A stretch of 34,775 bases of DNA. It comes from Flavobacteriaceae bacterium. Lineage in GTDB: Bacteria; Bacteroidota; Bacteroidia; Flavobacteriales; Flavobacteriaceae. The notes below the pieces were generated by a model. It ran no database searches, was not told where the DNA came from, and saw only the letters and a list, made by a program, of their open reading frames with translations. Where the stretch lies: contig JAQWJV010000045.1 of the NCBI GenBank assembly GCA_029248185.1, forward strand, positions 1-34,775. The letters run 5' to 3'. Shown here one piece after another: positions 8,301 through 16,761 of this stretch; the first letter of the stretch is position 1, and each line of letters starts with the position of its first letter. The position numbers and the translations under genes are program-made.

Positions 8301-8518
8301 ATGTTTTAGTTCCTTATGGTGAAACGTTAAGGCCTGATAGAGTCAATTTGCTCCCTGATGGAAGTGCTATTGTTATTGATTATAAAACGGGGAAGCCTAA
8401 AAAAGCAGATGGTCATCAGATTAATGAATATGCCTTAATTTATAAAGATCTTGGATTTTCACCTGTCGAAAAAGTTTTGGTTTACATCGATGATGAAATC
8501 TCTGTTCAAAAAATATAA
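5387..8518 (+). CDS. AddA/RecB-like UvrD helicase with C-terminal RecB-type nuclease domain
   Basis: This is the helicase-nuclease subunit for double-strand-break end processing. It has 1043 residues from TTG 5387 (MNHNSFHIINAAAGSGKT). No in-frame ATG precedes the Walker A box, so a TTG start is accepted. SF1A helicase motifs are AAAGSGKT (11-18, Lys17), DEFQDTS (388-394), YRWRGGD (432-438), IHQAKGLEFPVV (from residue 732) and LYVALTRAKEQL (809-820). The PD-(D/E)XK nuclease follows, with RPDRV, DYKTG (Asp998, Lys1000) and the QINEY helix. It pairs functionally with the AddB-like gene at 9952; an OmpA gene lies between them. It is shorter than Firmicute AddA (about 1200) but typical, to my knowledge, of Bacteroidetes homologues. 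A TACTTTTA box is at 5362-5369. Confidence 0.88.
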   Translation: MNHNSFHIINAAAGSGKTYTLVLRYLIQLLGSKNTKSYRNLLALTFTNKAVNEMKERILATLLDLSQKDSKDKNIEQILCKALKIDSEELVRRAEYMLHQILFEFGSFDIITLDKFTHRIIRSFSRELQLPYGFEVVLDPSTLLEEAVTSIIDEVGNEGFLTHLLTQFSIDKVRQEQSWNIQKDLDDFASILLNENDRYPLADLKKKTQAEHKEDRIILQNEQRNAEHKIVSIAEETLSLLQENGLLTDDFIRGTLPKHFQKAKKGEYSKLYTNQLEQELQGEKPLYKKGLDPLKKEQIEKIKPQLIEAYISIKEHVGIFLLAKRTLKSLIPRSLLQLIEERLDTLQNKKEVRLLGEFNSKISKLVQDASAPFIYERLGERYQHYFLDEFQDTSQLQWSNLVPLISNALESESLSGEQGSLLLVGDPKQAIYRWRGGDIQQFVSLLNKIDNPFQVQAQIENLEMNYRSGESIVRFNNSFFLSLSECLDAQVFKDIYGAGSQQKSQKEGGYVSIEALPKGGLKEENNALYVAKTLAAVKRALEGHYTAGDIAVLVRKRDQASAIGEGLTQQGYSILSSEALVVKHSKKVQFVLAILRLSIEPNDAVQHKLILDAFWDSYSLPNYEYHTFIKSFVHLSSSSFFKALANEIEFNFSLKKSAQHSILDASEYIMEQFVALLPPTDPFLSAFLEDVFEFSSIQSQTISSYLKYWERQEDKLRIASPAVANAIHVMTIHQAKGLEFPVVILPFMDTALNPNLKDKIWFPFQEGPLSSVQWGWITASKEMELYGEMGKSLYAKHVLSQQLDAVNVLYVALTRAKEQLYIITQESTSLRTSTYSDLFNRFVLQQGKKLDTISPFEWGEFKRNNIKFKGVEIKKTQVNQTVSSHWKKRLVANRTPNAKTRLAQIKGLMVHEILSKVIYADMLNEELEKIFNKNRLTKKNQRSISNTVQKIIEHPMLSRYFERDQSVYCEQDVLVPYGETLRPDRVNLLPDGSAIVIDYKTGKPKKADGHQINEYALIYKDLGFSPVEKVLVYIDDEISVQKI

Positions 8519-8606
8519 TGAAATAGATTAGGAATTAATTTTTATCTTTAGTGGAGTTTTTATATAACTAAATTTGAATCCCAAATACAACCAAGAACCT
8601 AAATTT

Positions 8607-9902
8607 ATGGAACCTACATTATCCTCAAATTCAACATGCAATAAAAAAAACTATGTTCTACTAATTACTTTCGTTTTTTTATTTCATTTAAACATTAATG
8701 CTCAAAATGAGAGCAGTCCCTGGCAATTCTTTATCGGTATTAATGCGGTTGACACTTTTCCCACTGGTATCTCGGGTTCAGGTGACCTTTTTGAAGAATT
8801 TTTAAATTTTGATCACTGGAATGTTACTCCTTATCCTAGTGTATTGGGTGTTAAAAAATATATAGACGCTGGATTTTCTTTTGGAACACGTTTAAGTGTG
8901 AATAAAATTACGGCTTATGGAGATCAAATAGCTTCTGACAATTATTACAATGTAGATGGGGTTATTTCATACAATTTGAGAAATATCATTAAAAGTAAAA
9001 GTTTTATGCCTTTTTTAGAAATAGGAGGAGGGTATGCAATTTTTGATGAGCAAGGAGCAGGATATTTTAATTTAGGTGCTGGTATAGAATATTGGCTTGG
9101 AAAAAACAAAAAAACAGGAATAATTTTGGAATCATTGTTTAAAAATACAGGTGAAACCTATGGAGTGAAACACTTTCAACATATGTTGGGTGTCGCTTTT
9201 CTTTTTCATATGGATAGTGATTTTGATGGAATTTTAGATAAAAAAGATAAATGCCCAGAAATACCAGGACTTGCTATTTTTGATGGCTGTCCAGATACCG
9301 ATGGTGATGGTGTGCAGGATAATGAAGATGATTGCCCTGAAATCCCAGGATTAGCCCTTTTAAATGGCTGTCCAGATACTGATGGAGATGGTATCCGTGA
9401 TAGTGAAGATGAATGTCCAGAAATTAAGGGATTACTTGAATTTAATGGATGTCCTGATCGTGATGGAGATGGTATCCGTGATAGTGATGATAAATGCCCT
9501 GAGTTATTTGGATTGATTGAAAATGATGGTTGCCCCAAAATGACTGAGCAGGTAAAAGATCGTCTGAAAGAGATAGAGCAATTGATTTTATTCGAAACCA
9601 ATAAGGATACTTTAACAAAACAATCTTTAATTTCTTTAGATGAAGTTTATTTGATTTTGATTCAATATCCTAATATAAAGGTTGAAATTGAGGGACATAC
9701 GGACGGTATAGGTGAATTGGATTATAATCAAACACTTTCAGAAAAACGAGCGGCAGCAGTTTTAAGATACTTAACGGAAAAAGGAATCCCTGTTAGTAGA
9801 CTTAAAAACGCTAGTTATGGAGAAACCCGTCCAATCAGATCGAATCAAACCTCAGAAGGAAGACGTTATAACAGAAGAGTTCAATTTAATTTAGATCAAT
9901 AA
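8607..9902 (+). CDS. OmpA-family outer-membrane protein with TSP3-type repeats
   Basis: This is an envelope protein predicted to anchor the outer membrane to peptidoglycan. From ATG 8607 it has 431 residues. The signal peptide has a basic start (NKKN), a hydrophobic core YVLLITFVFLFHL, and probable cleavage near NINA|QNES. A TTG at 8574 would lengthen the n-region awkwardly. Residues from about 28 to 200 look like a small beta-barrel. Four Asp-rich thrombospondin type 3-like calcium-binding repeats (DxDxDG...CP) span about 203-311. The C-terminal OmpA domain (about 325-431) includes EGHTDGIG and NQTLSEKRAAA (Asn374, Leu377, Ser378, Arg381, Ala382), the peptidoglycan-binding signature. It lies between the addA-like and addB-like genes, all on the plus strand with short gaps. 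A TATCTTTA box is at 8543-8550. Confidence 0.92.
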   Translation: MEPTLSSNSTCNKKNYVLLITFVFLFHLNINAQNESSPWQFFIGINAVDTFPTGISGSGDLFEEFLNFDHWNVTPYPSVLGVKKYIDAGFSFGTRLSVNKITAYGDQIASDNYYNVDGVISYNLRNIIKSKSFMPFLEIGGGYAIFDEQGAGYFNLGAGIEYWLGKNKKTGIILESLFKNTGETYGVKHFQHMLGVAFLFHMDSDFDGILDKKDKCPEIPGLAIFDGCPDTDGDGVQDNEDDCPEIPGLALLNGCPDTDGDGIRDSEDECPEIKGLLEFNGCPDRDGDGIRDSDDKCPELFGLIENDGCPKMTEQVKDRLKEIEQLILFETNKDTLTKQSLISLDEVYLILIQYPNIKVEIEGHTDGIGELDYNQTLSEKRAAAVLRYLTEKGIPVSRLKNASYGETRPIRSNQTSEGRRYNRRVQFNLDQ

Positions 9903-9940
9903 AATTCGATTTATTGTAAGGCTAGCTTAACCCGATTTTT

Positions 9941-9948
9941 TACATTTA
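9941..9948 (+). promoter_or_regulatory. Candidate -7 box directly before the addB-like gene
   Basis: TACATTTA matches TANNTTTG at 7 of 8 and ends 3 nt before ATG 9952. If it is active, the transcript would be leaderless. No clear -33 element was found. Confidence 0.3.
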
Positions 9949-9951
9949 GGG

Positions 9952-12672
9952 ATGCAAACTTTTTTAGACGATGTTGCTAAAATAATTACTGCTTCTCAAG
10001 ATGAGTTAGATCGGGTTAAGATTATTGTTCCCAGTATTCGATCCATTACTTTTTTAAAAGAAGCCTTAAAAAAGAAAATCACTGTTCCAAAGCTTGCACC
10101 TGAGATTATAAGTATCGAAGGTTTTATCAAGGAATTATCAGGTCTTGAGAGAATCTCCAAGTTGGATTTGTTGTATGTTTTTTTTGATGTTTATCTCAAT
10201 AATACTCCCAAAAAGAAGCAGGATAAGATGGATCAGTTTTTTAACTGGGCACCATCTATAATCCAAGAGTTTAATGATCTTGATTCTCAATTGACTGACC
10301 CCAATGCTCTTTTTGATTTTATGGGAGCGATCAATGAAATCGATAAATGGGACCCTGAGGCATCAGAGCGTTTAACCAATAGGCATTTAGATTTTCAAAA
10401 AGAGATCCCTAAACTTTATGAATTACTTTACAAACATTTATTGAATCAGCAGCAGGGATATGCGGGTATGCAACTTCGTGAAGCGGTTAGAAATCTTGCC
10501 TTTTACACGGAACAGCAACTACCTTTTCATTATTTCGTGGGGTTTAACGCGCTAACAAAAGCAGAGGAAACCATTTTTCAAGAACTTTTGGCAACAGGGA
10601 AAGCTGAAGTTTTATGGGATATCGATCAGCAATTTTTCAATGATCCTTTTCAGGGAGCAGGTCACTTTATTCGCCAGTACTATTCAAAGTGGAATGCTTT
10701 AAAAGCAAAGCCTAAAGATGCCTTTCCTGAATTATTTGCAGCAGAAAAACAAATTGAAATCATTAGTGTTGGAAAGAATACCACTCAAGCAAAGCTTGCG
10801 GTTCAATTAGCATCATCCTTGTTTGAAAAGAACGCTAATGAATCTACTGTAATTGCTCTTGGAGACGAAAGTTTATTGCACCCAACACTTTCAGCGCTAC
10901 CTCCAAAAGAGTTGCCCTGGAACATTACAATGGGTTATCCATTAAAACGCTCGACTTATGCAGAATTTTTTCATACTCTTTTTAACTTATTGGAGTATGA
11001 TGAGGATTCTGGATATCCGTTACTTTTGGTAAAGGAGCTTATGCATATCGTCTACATAGACTCTATTTTAGATCAGAAAGGATCAAAAATAAAGGCTATT
11101 TTGAAAGACCTTGAACAATCCAACCGTTTGTTTATTGCAAGTAAAACCTTGACTCAAGGGGGTGAAATTCAAAAAATAATATTTAGTCCATTCAAGAATA
11201 TTTCGATTTTTCTCGAACGAATGATACAGCTAACAAATGCGATTCAGGAATATTATTTAGTAAAGGATGACGATCCACTCCAACTTCATTACAGTGCGTG
11301 TTTTAGAGATCTTTGGGAACAAATAGTCAAGCTTCATGAAACAAGACCATTTATGTCAACCCTCAACGATGTTAAAATGGTATTTGATCTACTTTTAGAA
11401 AAAGAAACCCTCGATTTTTCTGGAGATGCACTCTCCAAACTTCAAATCATGGGTTTGTTAGAAACACGTTTGTTGGATTTTGACAATGTGATCATAACCC
11501 ATGTCAATGAAGGAATCATTCCTTTTGGAAAAACCCCCGCTTCTTTGATTCCTTTTGATGTCAAAAAGAAGTTCGAGATGAATACATTTATTGAACAAGA
11601 TCATCTTTATGCTTATCACTTCTTCAGACTATTACAACGTTCAAAAAAGGTTTATCTATTGTATAACTCTACTCCGGAAGGGCTTTTTTCAGGAGAAAAA
11701 AGTAGGTTTTTGATTCAATTAGAATATTTTCAATCTTTAAACCATAAACTAACATTCAAACAAGTAGAACTTTCCGTTGAAAAAGAACCTATCTCTATAC
11801 AGCAAGCTTATAAAACAAATGCGGTTCTAGAGCAGTTAGATTCAATAGCCGAAGAAGGATTTTCTCCCTCTTCTTTGACGCAATACATTCGAAATCCCTA
11901 CCAATTTTATGAGGAACGTATGCTTAAAATAAAGCCTTTAAAAACCATAGAAACTAATTTGAGCGCAATGGACAAAGGAACTATTATGCATCAAGTTTTG
12001 GAGGTGCTCTACTTACCCTTTTTGAATGTAAGTTTAGTTGAAGATGATTTTAATCAGATGTTAGAACAATTACCCATTGTGCTCAAGCAAAATTTCGATT
12101 CTTTATATAAAAACGATGACTTAAGAACAGGAAAGAATTTTATCATTTACAATGTGATAGAGAAAATTTTAAAGTCATTTCTTATTCAGGAACGTTTGTT
12201 AGTTTCACAAGGGAATACATTAATAATTAAAGCATTGGAACATGAATTTTCTAACCCAGTTTGGATAGAAAACATACAAAAGCGTATTGTTTTTAAGGGT
12301 ACTGTAGACCGAATTGATACTTTAAATGGAGTGCTTAGAATTGTAGATTATAAAACAGGAAATGTTACTGGGACAGATCTTGCTTTTAGTGATTGGAATG
12401 AAATTATTTCAGACTCCAAGAAAAGTGCCCTTTTTCAGGTCTTACTCTACCATTATATTTTAAAAGCTGAATTTCCAGATCAAGACGGTGTCGCTGGAGT
12501 GATTCCTTTAAAAAACTTTGAAAACACTTTTTTAGTAGCTTCAAAAAAAATCAGTTACAATACTAAAGAACCACTTTTAATGAATACTGAAGCTTATGAT
12601 GCATTTGAGCATGAGTTGTTTAAGCTCATTAGCCAAATTTATGATCCATCTCTTCCGTTTATTTTTAAATAA
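9952..12672 (+). CDS. AddB-like PD-(D/E)XK nuclease subunit
   Basis: This is the partner of the AddA-like protein, expected to handle the second strand during break resection. It has 906 residues from ATG 9952. The N-terminal part (KIIVPSIRSITFLKEAL) resembles the inactive-helicase region of AddB proteins and lacks a Walker A motif. The C-terminal nuclease begins with FSPSSLTQYIRNPYQFYEER. Nuclease motifs are His680 (GTIMHQVLEVLY), Asp786 (GTVDRID), Asp799 and Lys801 (VDYKTG), and the QVLLY helix at 829-833. The cysteine that precedes Pro-Phe/Tyr in iron-sulfur AddB enzymes is Asn here, and no CxxxxxC appears near the C-terminus, so a 4Fe-4S cluster is not expected. The gene starts 50 bp after the OmpA gene. 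Confidence 0.82.
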   Translation: MQTFLDDVAKIITASQDELDRVKIIVPSIRSITFLKEALKKKITVPKLAPEIISIEGFIKELSGLERISKLDLLYVFFDVYLNNTPKKKQDKMDQFFNWAPSIIQEFNDLDSQLTDPNALFDFMGAINEIDKWDPEASERLTNRHLDFQKEIPKLYELLYKHLLNQQQGYAGMQLREAVRNLAFYTEQQLPFHYFVGFNALTKAEETIFQELLATGKAEVLWDIDQQFFNDPFQGAGHFIRQYYSKWNALKAKPKDAFPELFAAEKQIEIISVGKNTTQAKLAVQLASSLFEKNANESTVIALGDESLLHPTLSALPPKELPWNITMGYPLKRSTYAEFFHTLFNLLEYDEDSGYPLLLVKELMHIVYIDSILDQKGSKIKAILKDLEQSNRLFIASKTLTQGGEIQKIIFSPFKNISIFLERMIQLTNAIQEYYLVKDDDPLQLHYSACFRDLWEQIVKLHETRPFMSTLNDVKMVFDLLLEKETLDFSGDALSKLQIMGLLETRLLDFDNVIITHVNEGIIPFGKTPASLIPFDVKKKFEMNTFIEQDHLYAYHFFRLLQRSKKVYLLYNSTPEGLFSGEKSRFLIQLEYFQSLNHKLTFKQVELSVEKEPISIQQAYKTNAVLEQLDSIAEEGFSPSSLTQYIRNPYQFYEERMLKIKPLKTIETNLSAMDKGTIMHQVLEVLYLPFLNVSLVEDDFNQMLEQLPIVLKQNFDSLYKNDDLRTGKNFIIYNVIEKILKSFLIQERLLVSQGNTLIIKALEHEFSNPVWIENIQKRIVFKGTVDRIDTLNGVLRIVDYKTGNVTGTDLAFSDWNEIISDSKKSALFQVLLYHYILKAEFPDQDGVAGVIPLKNFENTFLVASKKISYNTKEPLLMNTEAYDAFEHELFKLISQIYDPSLPFIFK

Positions 12673-12826
12673 GAGTAACTCCATCTTACATATTCTCTAA
12701 CCATAAGGTGTTTTTTGTGTTTTTAGTAAACAGGAAATATTCTTATTTATTATATTTATAAAATACATAGATGAACTTAATCCGTTTATACTAAAGTTTT
12801 GAAAAATAGTATAGAACCAAATAATT

Positions 12827-13765
12827 ATGGCCACTAAAGACGATTTTAATAAAATAGACACGAATAAAGACGGATTTATTTCTGAGGAAGAATATGCGAA
12901 TGCAAGAAAAACAGCAGGAATTGAAAAAGAAAATTTAAATTGGTTTATACGCCTTATTACGCTTGGAGATCGTTTTAATATTAAAGATTTCTTTGATAGG
13001 TTTAAAAAATCAATTGTTGAGTTTGTCATTCTCGTTTTTGGTGTAACCGTATCTTTTGGAATAGAACAGCAAGGCGGAGTCTCTGATAATCGTTCAGACG
13101 GGATTGAAAACTTATCCAATTTAAGAGAGGAGATCGATCAAATTATTCTCTACACCGATGAGTATACTGAGAACTTAAATTGGATTGTCAACTTCTACAC
13201 CAAACAATACGAGAAATGGGAGAAGGAGGATGAAAATGTTTTTATTGACTTCATGGAAGATGAAGAAGAGCCTGATGGAAAATATTACTTTGCTCCAATG
13301 AGTTTGTACGTAAATCGAAACCCATTTAATCCAGAGAGAGTCATTTTTGATGCCATAAAATTAGATGGAACTTTTAGGCTTTTACCTAAAGAGGTTGGTT
13401 TGGAAATGACCAAAATATACGATGGGGTGGAACTTGGCTATTTAATTGAAAATACGGGTAAAATAGAAGAACGTCTTGTAAACCAATTTAAAGACAGGGT
13501 TGCCAATAAGTGGGTGTATGACTTACCTTTTGTAGATATTGATGCTCCGGAATTTTGGATTGAAAACAGAACCTACATTCAAAAGGATAAATTCATGAAA
13601 TACATTTTATATCAACGTTTGGATTTATGGCAATATCAAGTTTTTGATCAACTGGATAATTACAAGTCAAAGTTAGTTGAAAGCACAAAAATACTGGATT
13701 CTGTTATTGCAGTAAGAAATAGCGAATATGAATTTATTTGGTGGGTTTTAAATCCTAAAGATTAG
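12827..13765 (+). CDS. Membrane protein with one N-terminal EF-hand (unknown function)
   Basis: It has 312 residues. An almost ideal single EF-hand loop, DTNKDGFISEEE (residues 11-22, ligands Asp11, Asn13, Asp15, Phe17 backbone, Ser19, Glu22), opens the protein. One hydrophobic helix follows (about residues 62-79, SIVEFVILVFGVTVSFGI). The rest is a charged, mainly helical region with many Tyr, Trp, Asp and Glu. The TM-plus-helical layout resembles DUF6090-type Bacteroidetes proteins; this likeness is by eye and unconfirmed. The EF-hand precedes the membrane helix. Function is not known; calcium sensing at the membrane is a guess. Its 3' end overlaps the crtI 3' end by 11 nt, tail to tail. The preceding 154 bp hold no clear gene or promoter. 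Confidence 0.75.
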   Translation: MATKDDFNKIDTNKDGFISEEEYANARKTAGIEKENLNWFIRLITLGDRFNIKDFFDRFKKSIVEFVILVFGVTVSFGIEQQGGVSDNRSDGIENLSNLREEIDQIILYTDEYTENLNWIVNFYTKQYEKWEKEDENVFIDFMEDEEEPDGKYYFAPMSLYVNRNPFNPERVIFDAIKLDGTFRLLPKEVGLEMTKIYDGVELGYLIENTGKIEERLVNQFKDRVANKWVYDLPFVDIDAPEFWIENRTYIQKDKFMKYILYQRLDLWQYQVFDQLDNYKSKLVESTKILDSVIAVRNSEYEFIWWVLNPKD

Positions 13766-15221
13766 CCTCACATATTAATTCAGAAACCAACTTCCCAGAG
13801 ATTAGTGCTGGTGGAACGCCAGGCCCTGGAACCGTAAGTTGTCCAGTGAAAAATAAATTTGCTACTTTTTTACTTTTCAATTTAGGTCTTAAAAACGCAG
13901 TTTGGAATAGTGTATTGGCCAATCCGTAGGCATTCCCTTTATAAGAATTATATTCCTCAATAAAATCATTGACACAAAACGACTCACAAAAAAGCATCTC
14001 TTTTTTTAGGGATTGATCGGTTAGTTTTTCTAGACGATTGAGCACTATATTTAAATACTTTTCCCGAAGCTCTGGCGTGTCTTCAATGCCTGGAGCAATG
14101 GGAATTAATAGAAAGCAAGCTTCTTTCCCTTCAGGAGCCATGATAGGATCAGAAACGGAAGGAAAATTAGCATAAAATAAAGGATTTTTTGGCCATTCGG
14201 GTTGATCATAAATCACACGTGCATGTTCGTCAAAATCGACATCAAAAAAGAGGGTATGATGTGCAAGATTTTCCACCTTTTTATCTAACCCAATATAGAA
14301 GAGAAGTGAGGAAGGGGCAAATACTTTCTTGTCCCAGTAGGCTTCACTATAGGCTCTGTATTTGGGTTCTAAAAGTGTTTCTGAATGATGATAATCAGCA
14401 CCTGAGAGAACAACATCAGCCTTGATTTGTTCTCCTTTGATTTGGATTCCAGTAGCTGTTCCTGTGGCATCGACCGTTATTTTTTCAATGGGAGACTGCG
14501 TATGAAAAGTAACGCCCTGTGATTCGGCCAATGAAACCATGGCTTCCACAATACTATACATTCCATTTTCAGGATGCCATGTTCCCATACCGAAGTCAGC
14601 AAAATTCATAAAGTTGTAAAAAGAAGGTGTATTTGAAGGTTTTGCTCCTAAAAATAACACTGGAAATTGAAGAATTTGTCTGAGTTTAGGACTTTTGAAA
14701 TCCTTGTATACATCCTTTTTTATATTACTTAAAAAATAGTTTACTTTTTTAATAGTTGTTGGTGTTACCAGTTCTAGTGGAGATAAACCTGGACGATAAA
14801 CTAAATCTTTAATTGCGATTTCATAATTTTCCTTGGCACTAGCAATAAACTGTTTCAGTTTTTCACTACTTCCTTTCTCTTCCTCTTCAAAAACGGTGTA
14901 AATTTTATCTAGGGAATCTCCAATGGAAATTATTTCATTTTCTCCAAATACAACTTGATAACCTGGGTCTAATCGGTTCAGTTTATAAAAGTCTTGAGTG
15001 CTTTTGCCAAAATCGTTAAAAAAAGATTCAAATACATCAGGCATCCAATACCAAGAAGGACCCATATCAAAGGTAAAGCCGTCTTTTTTTAGCTGTCTTG
15101 CCCGACCGCCCAAGGTCTGATTTTTTTCATAAACATGCACATCAAAGCTTTTTTTGGCAAGGTATGATGCTGCAGAAAGGGAGGAAAATCCTGAGCCTAT
15201 AATTACAATCTTTTTTTTCAT
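13755..15221 (-). CDS. crtI: Phytoene desaturase family protein, CrtI-like
   Basis: This is an FAD-dependent desaturase expected to turn phytoene into lycopene. It has 488 residues. The N-terminal dinucleotide-binding fold is MKKKIVIIGSGFSSLSAASYL (GxGxxS; a Ser at the third Gly position). The acidic end of strand 2 and following loop read VYEKNQTLGGRA, and then DMGPSWYWMPDVFE. The C-terminal carotenoid-desaturase signature is LFFTGQLTVPGPGVPPALISGK. It is a paralogue of the protein at 17788 and has the same length. Phytoene synthase (crtB), its usual neighbour, is absent here; the downstream neighbour is a convergent membrane gene. The -7 box TACCTTTG lies just upstream, leaving a leader of a few nt. 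Identity as CrtI is from motif resemblance; substrate is inferred. Confidence 0.87.
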   Translation of the reverse strand: MKKKIVIIGSGFSSLSAASYLAKKSFDVHVYEKNQTLGGRARQLKKDGFTFDMGPSWYWMPDVFESFFNDFGKSTQDFYKLNRLDPGYQVVFGENEIISIGDSLDKIYTVFEEEEKGSSEKLKQFIASAKENYEIAIKDLVYRPGLSPLELVTPTTIKKVNYFLSNIKKDVYKDFKSPKLRQILQFPVLFLGAKPSNTPSFYNFMNFADFGMGTWHPENGMYSIVEAMVSLAESQGVTFHTQSPIEKITVDATGTATGIQIKGEQIKADVVLSGADYHHSETLLEPKYRAYSEAYWDKKVFAPSSLLFYIGLDKKVENLAHHTLFFDVDFDEHARVIYDQPEWPKNPLFYANFPSVSDPIMAPEGKEACFLLIPIAPGIEDTPELREKYLNIVLNRLEKLTDQSLKKEMLFCESFCVNDFIEEYNSYKGNAYGLANTLFQTAFLRPKLKSKKVANLFFTGQLTVPGPGVPPALISGKLVSELICEANL

Positions 15222-15228
15222 AATCTGA

Positions 15229-15236
15229 CAAAGGTA
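15229..15236 (-). promoter_or_regulatory. Candidate -7 box for crtI
   Basis: The minus strand reads TACCTTTG, a full match to TANNTTTG, 7 nt before the crtI ATG. The transcript would have almost no leader. No good -33 box was seen. Confidence 0.45.
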
Positions 15237-15296
15237 TTACAAAAGCAATGCGTGGAAAAGGATATCTGAATTGAAAATTGAAAAGGGTTTACGAAA

Positions 15297-16022
15297 TTAC
15301 TCTCTTACTGCCCAAGAAATGCCTCTTAACATTATTTTCCAGGCTTCGGGGATTTCAAAAATATCCTCTGAATGTCCCAAAGAAGAATAAAACACACGTC
15401 CTTTTCCATACGATTTAGTCCAAACGACTGGAATTTCAATGCCTTCTATCCAAGAATCATGTGCTCCAGAAAAGCGAGTAGTTGCTAGTATTTCTATTGC
15501 TGGATCAATGTGCATATAGTACTGCTCACTGTGTAAGGAAAAATCATTGATTCCTTCTGTGATCTTGTGTTTAGGGGACGAAATTTCAACGGTGTAATCA
15601 ACCTGACCTCCGGGGTGTTTAACAAATTGCCCCCCCACCATATATTGATATTCAGTGTCATTTCTGAAACTATCTCCCAATCCTCCATGACATCCAGCAA
15701 GACCGACACCGTTTTTAATTGCTGTTTGCAAGGCTTTGGATTCTAGATTTTTGATCGTACTCATGGTGATGTGTTGAATAATTAAGTCGACTTGATTCAT
15801 CACAGTTTTATCAAGATAAATTTCAGTTGATTGAGAGAGTGTAACATGGGCTTTTTGTTTTTCCAACCAAGACGCTATTTTTGTTGCGAAAACTTCTGGC
15901 TGATGACCGCTCCATCCACCATAAACAATCAAAACGTTTTTATTTTCAAGTTGATAAGTCTCATTTTGAGCACTTAAAATGAGAGTAAATAACAAACAGT
16001 ACAGGAGTGAAATTCGTGTCAA
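15297..16022 (-). CDS. Secreted ThuA-like domain protein
   Basis: It has 241 residues. A signal peptide (MTRISLLYCLLFTLILSAQ) is predicted with cleavage near the Ala-Gln, so the protein is periplasmic or exported. The mature part has a flavodoxin/class I glutamine-amidotransferase-like fold typical of ThuA: VLIVYGGWSGHQPE at the start, GVGLAGCHGGLGDSF around the nucleophile-elbow position, and RVFYSSLGHSED near the end. ThuA-family proteins are linked to sugar use (trehalose utilisation, glycoside metabolism) but their chemistry is poorly defined. It lies between crtI and the K+ channel gene on the same strand, with 75 bp and 40 bp gaps. No functional link to carotenoids is evident. Family assignment is fairly sure; role is unknown. 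Confidence 0.82.
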   Translation of the reverse strand: MTRISLLYCLLFTLILSAQNETYQLENKNVLIVYGGWSGHQPEVFATKIASWLEKQKAHVTLSQSTEIYLDKTVMNQVDLIIQHITMSTIKNLESKALQTAIKNGVGLAGCHGGLGDSFRNDTEYQYMVGGQFVKHPGGQVDYTVEISSPKHKITEGINDFSLHSEQYYMHIDPAIEILATTRFSGAHDSWIEGIEIPVVWTKSYGKGRVFYSSLGHSEDIFEIPEAWKIMLRGISWAVRE

Positions 16023-16062
16023 GTTTTTTTAATTTTACTGGATTTTATCGAAAGATATAAAT

Positions 16063-16761
16063 TTAATGGTTCTCTTTCGAACTATTAATTTCGGAAACAA
16101 AAGAAGCGCTAATAATTCCCGTGGGGATGGCCACTACTCCAATGCCAATTAAGGAAATAATAGAAGCAAAAACTTTTCCCCAAACAGTAATTGGAACAAT
16201 ATCTCCATATCCAACAGTTGCAAGTGAAACGGTTGCCCACCAAATCGAAGCAGTTATACTTGAAAATATTTCAGGTTGTGCGTCATGCTCCAGGAAATAA
16301 ATGGCCGATGCAGAAAAAAGGATGGTTAGCAATGAAAGAAATAGGGTAAAGTATAATTCGCTTTTTACTTCACCAATGGCTTTGGTAAATAATTTCAAAG
16401 ATTTACTTCCTCTCCCCAATTTAAAAATTCTTGAAAGGCGGAATAATCGAAGAATTCTGAAAAATCTACCATCAAGCAGTACAAACTTTTTAATGTAAAA
16501 AGGAAGTATTGAGATTAAATCGATGATTCCAAAAAAGCTAAAGACATATTTTTTGACACCTGTCCACCGTTCTTCTTTGTAGTTGATATATATTCTAAAA
16601 AGATATTCAAATGAAAAAATGGATATCGAGATTAATTCAAAATATTGGAAGAAGACACTAAATTGGAGTTGGATTGATTCATGAGATTCCAGGATCATTG
16701 CCAGAATATTCAGGACAATTAAGGTGTAAATAAAAGTGTCAAAATGTTTGAACTTTTTCAT
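16063..16761 (-). CDS. Voltage-gated-type potassium channel (six-TM)
   Basis: It has 232 residues with about six membrane helices. S4 has arginines exactly every third residue (Arg99, 102, 105, 108, 111, in RFFRILRLFRLSRIFK), a classical voltage sensor. The pore loop carries the selectivity filter TVGYGD (182-187), followed by the last helix (about 196-218). There is no cytoplasmic RCK/TrkA domain; the C-terminus after S6 is only about 12 residues. It is a K+ channel subunit expected to work as a tetramer in the inner membrane. It is divergent from crtA across a 340-bp spacer. No operon partner is obvious apart from the ThuA-like gene downstream. Confidence 0.92.
   Translation of the reverse strand: MKKFKHFDTFIYTLIVLNILAMILESHESIQLQFSVFFQYFELISISIFSFEYLFRIYINYKEERWTGVKKYVFSFFGIIDLISILPFYIKKFVLLDGRFFRILRLFRLSRIFKLGRGSKSLKLFTKAIGEVKSELYFTLFLSLLTILFSASAIYFLEHDAQPEIFSSITASIWWATVSLATVGYGDIVPITVWGKVFASIISLIGIGVVAIPTGIISASFVSEINSSKENH

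Noticed and set aside
9206-9601. A long minus-strand ORF and near-periodic DNA repeats that could look like a gene or a CRISPR-like array.
   Set aside because: They are the shadow of four TSP3-type Asp-rich repeats in the OmpA-family protein on the plus strand; repeat units are diverged and have no spacers.
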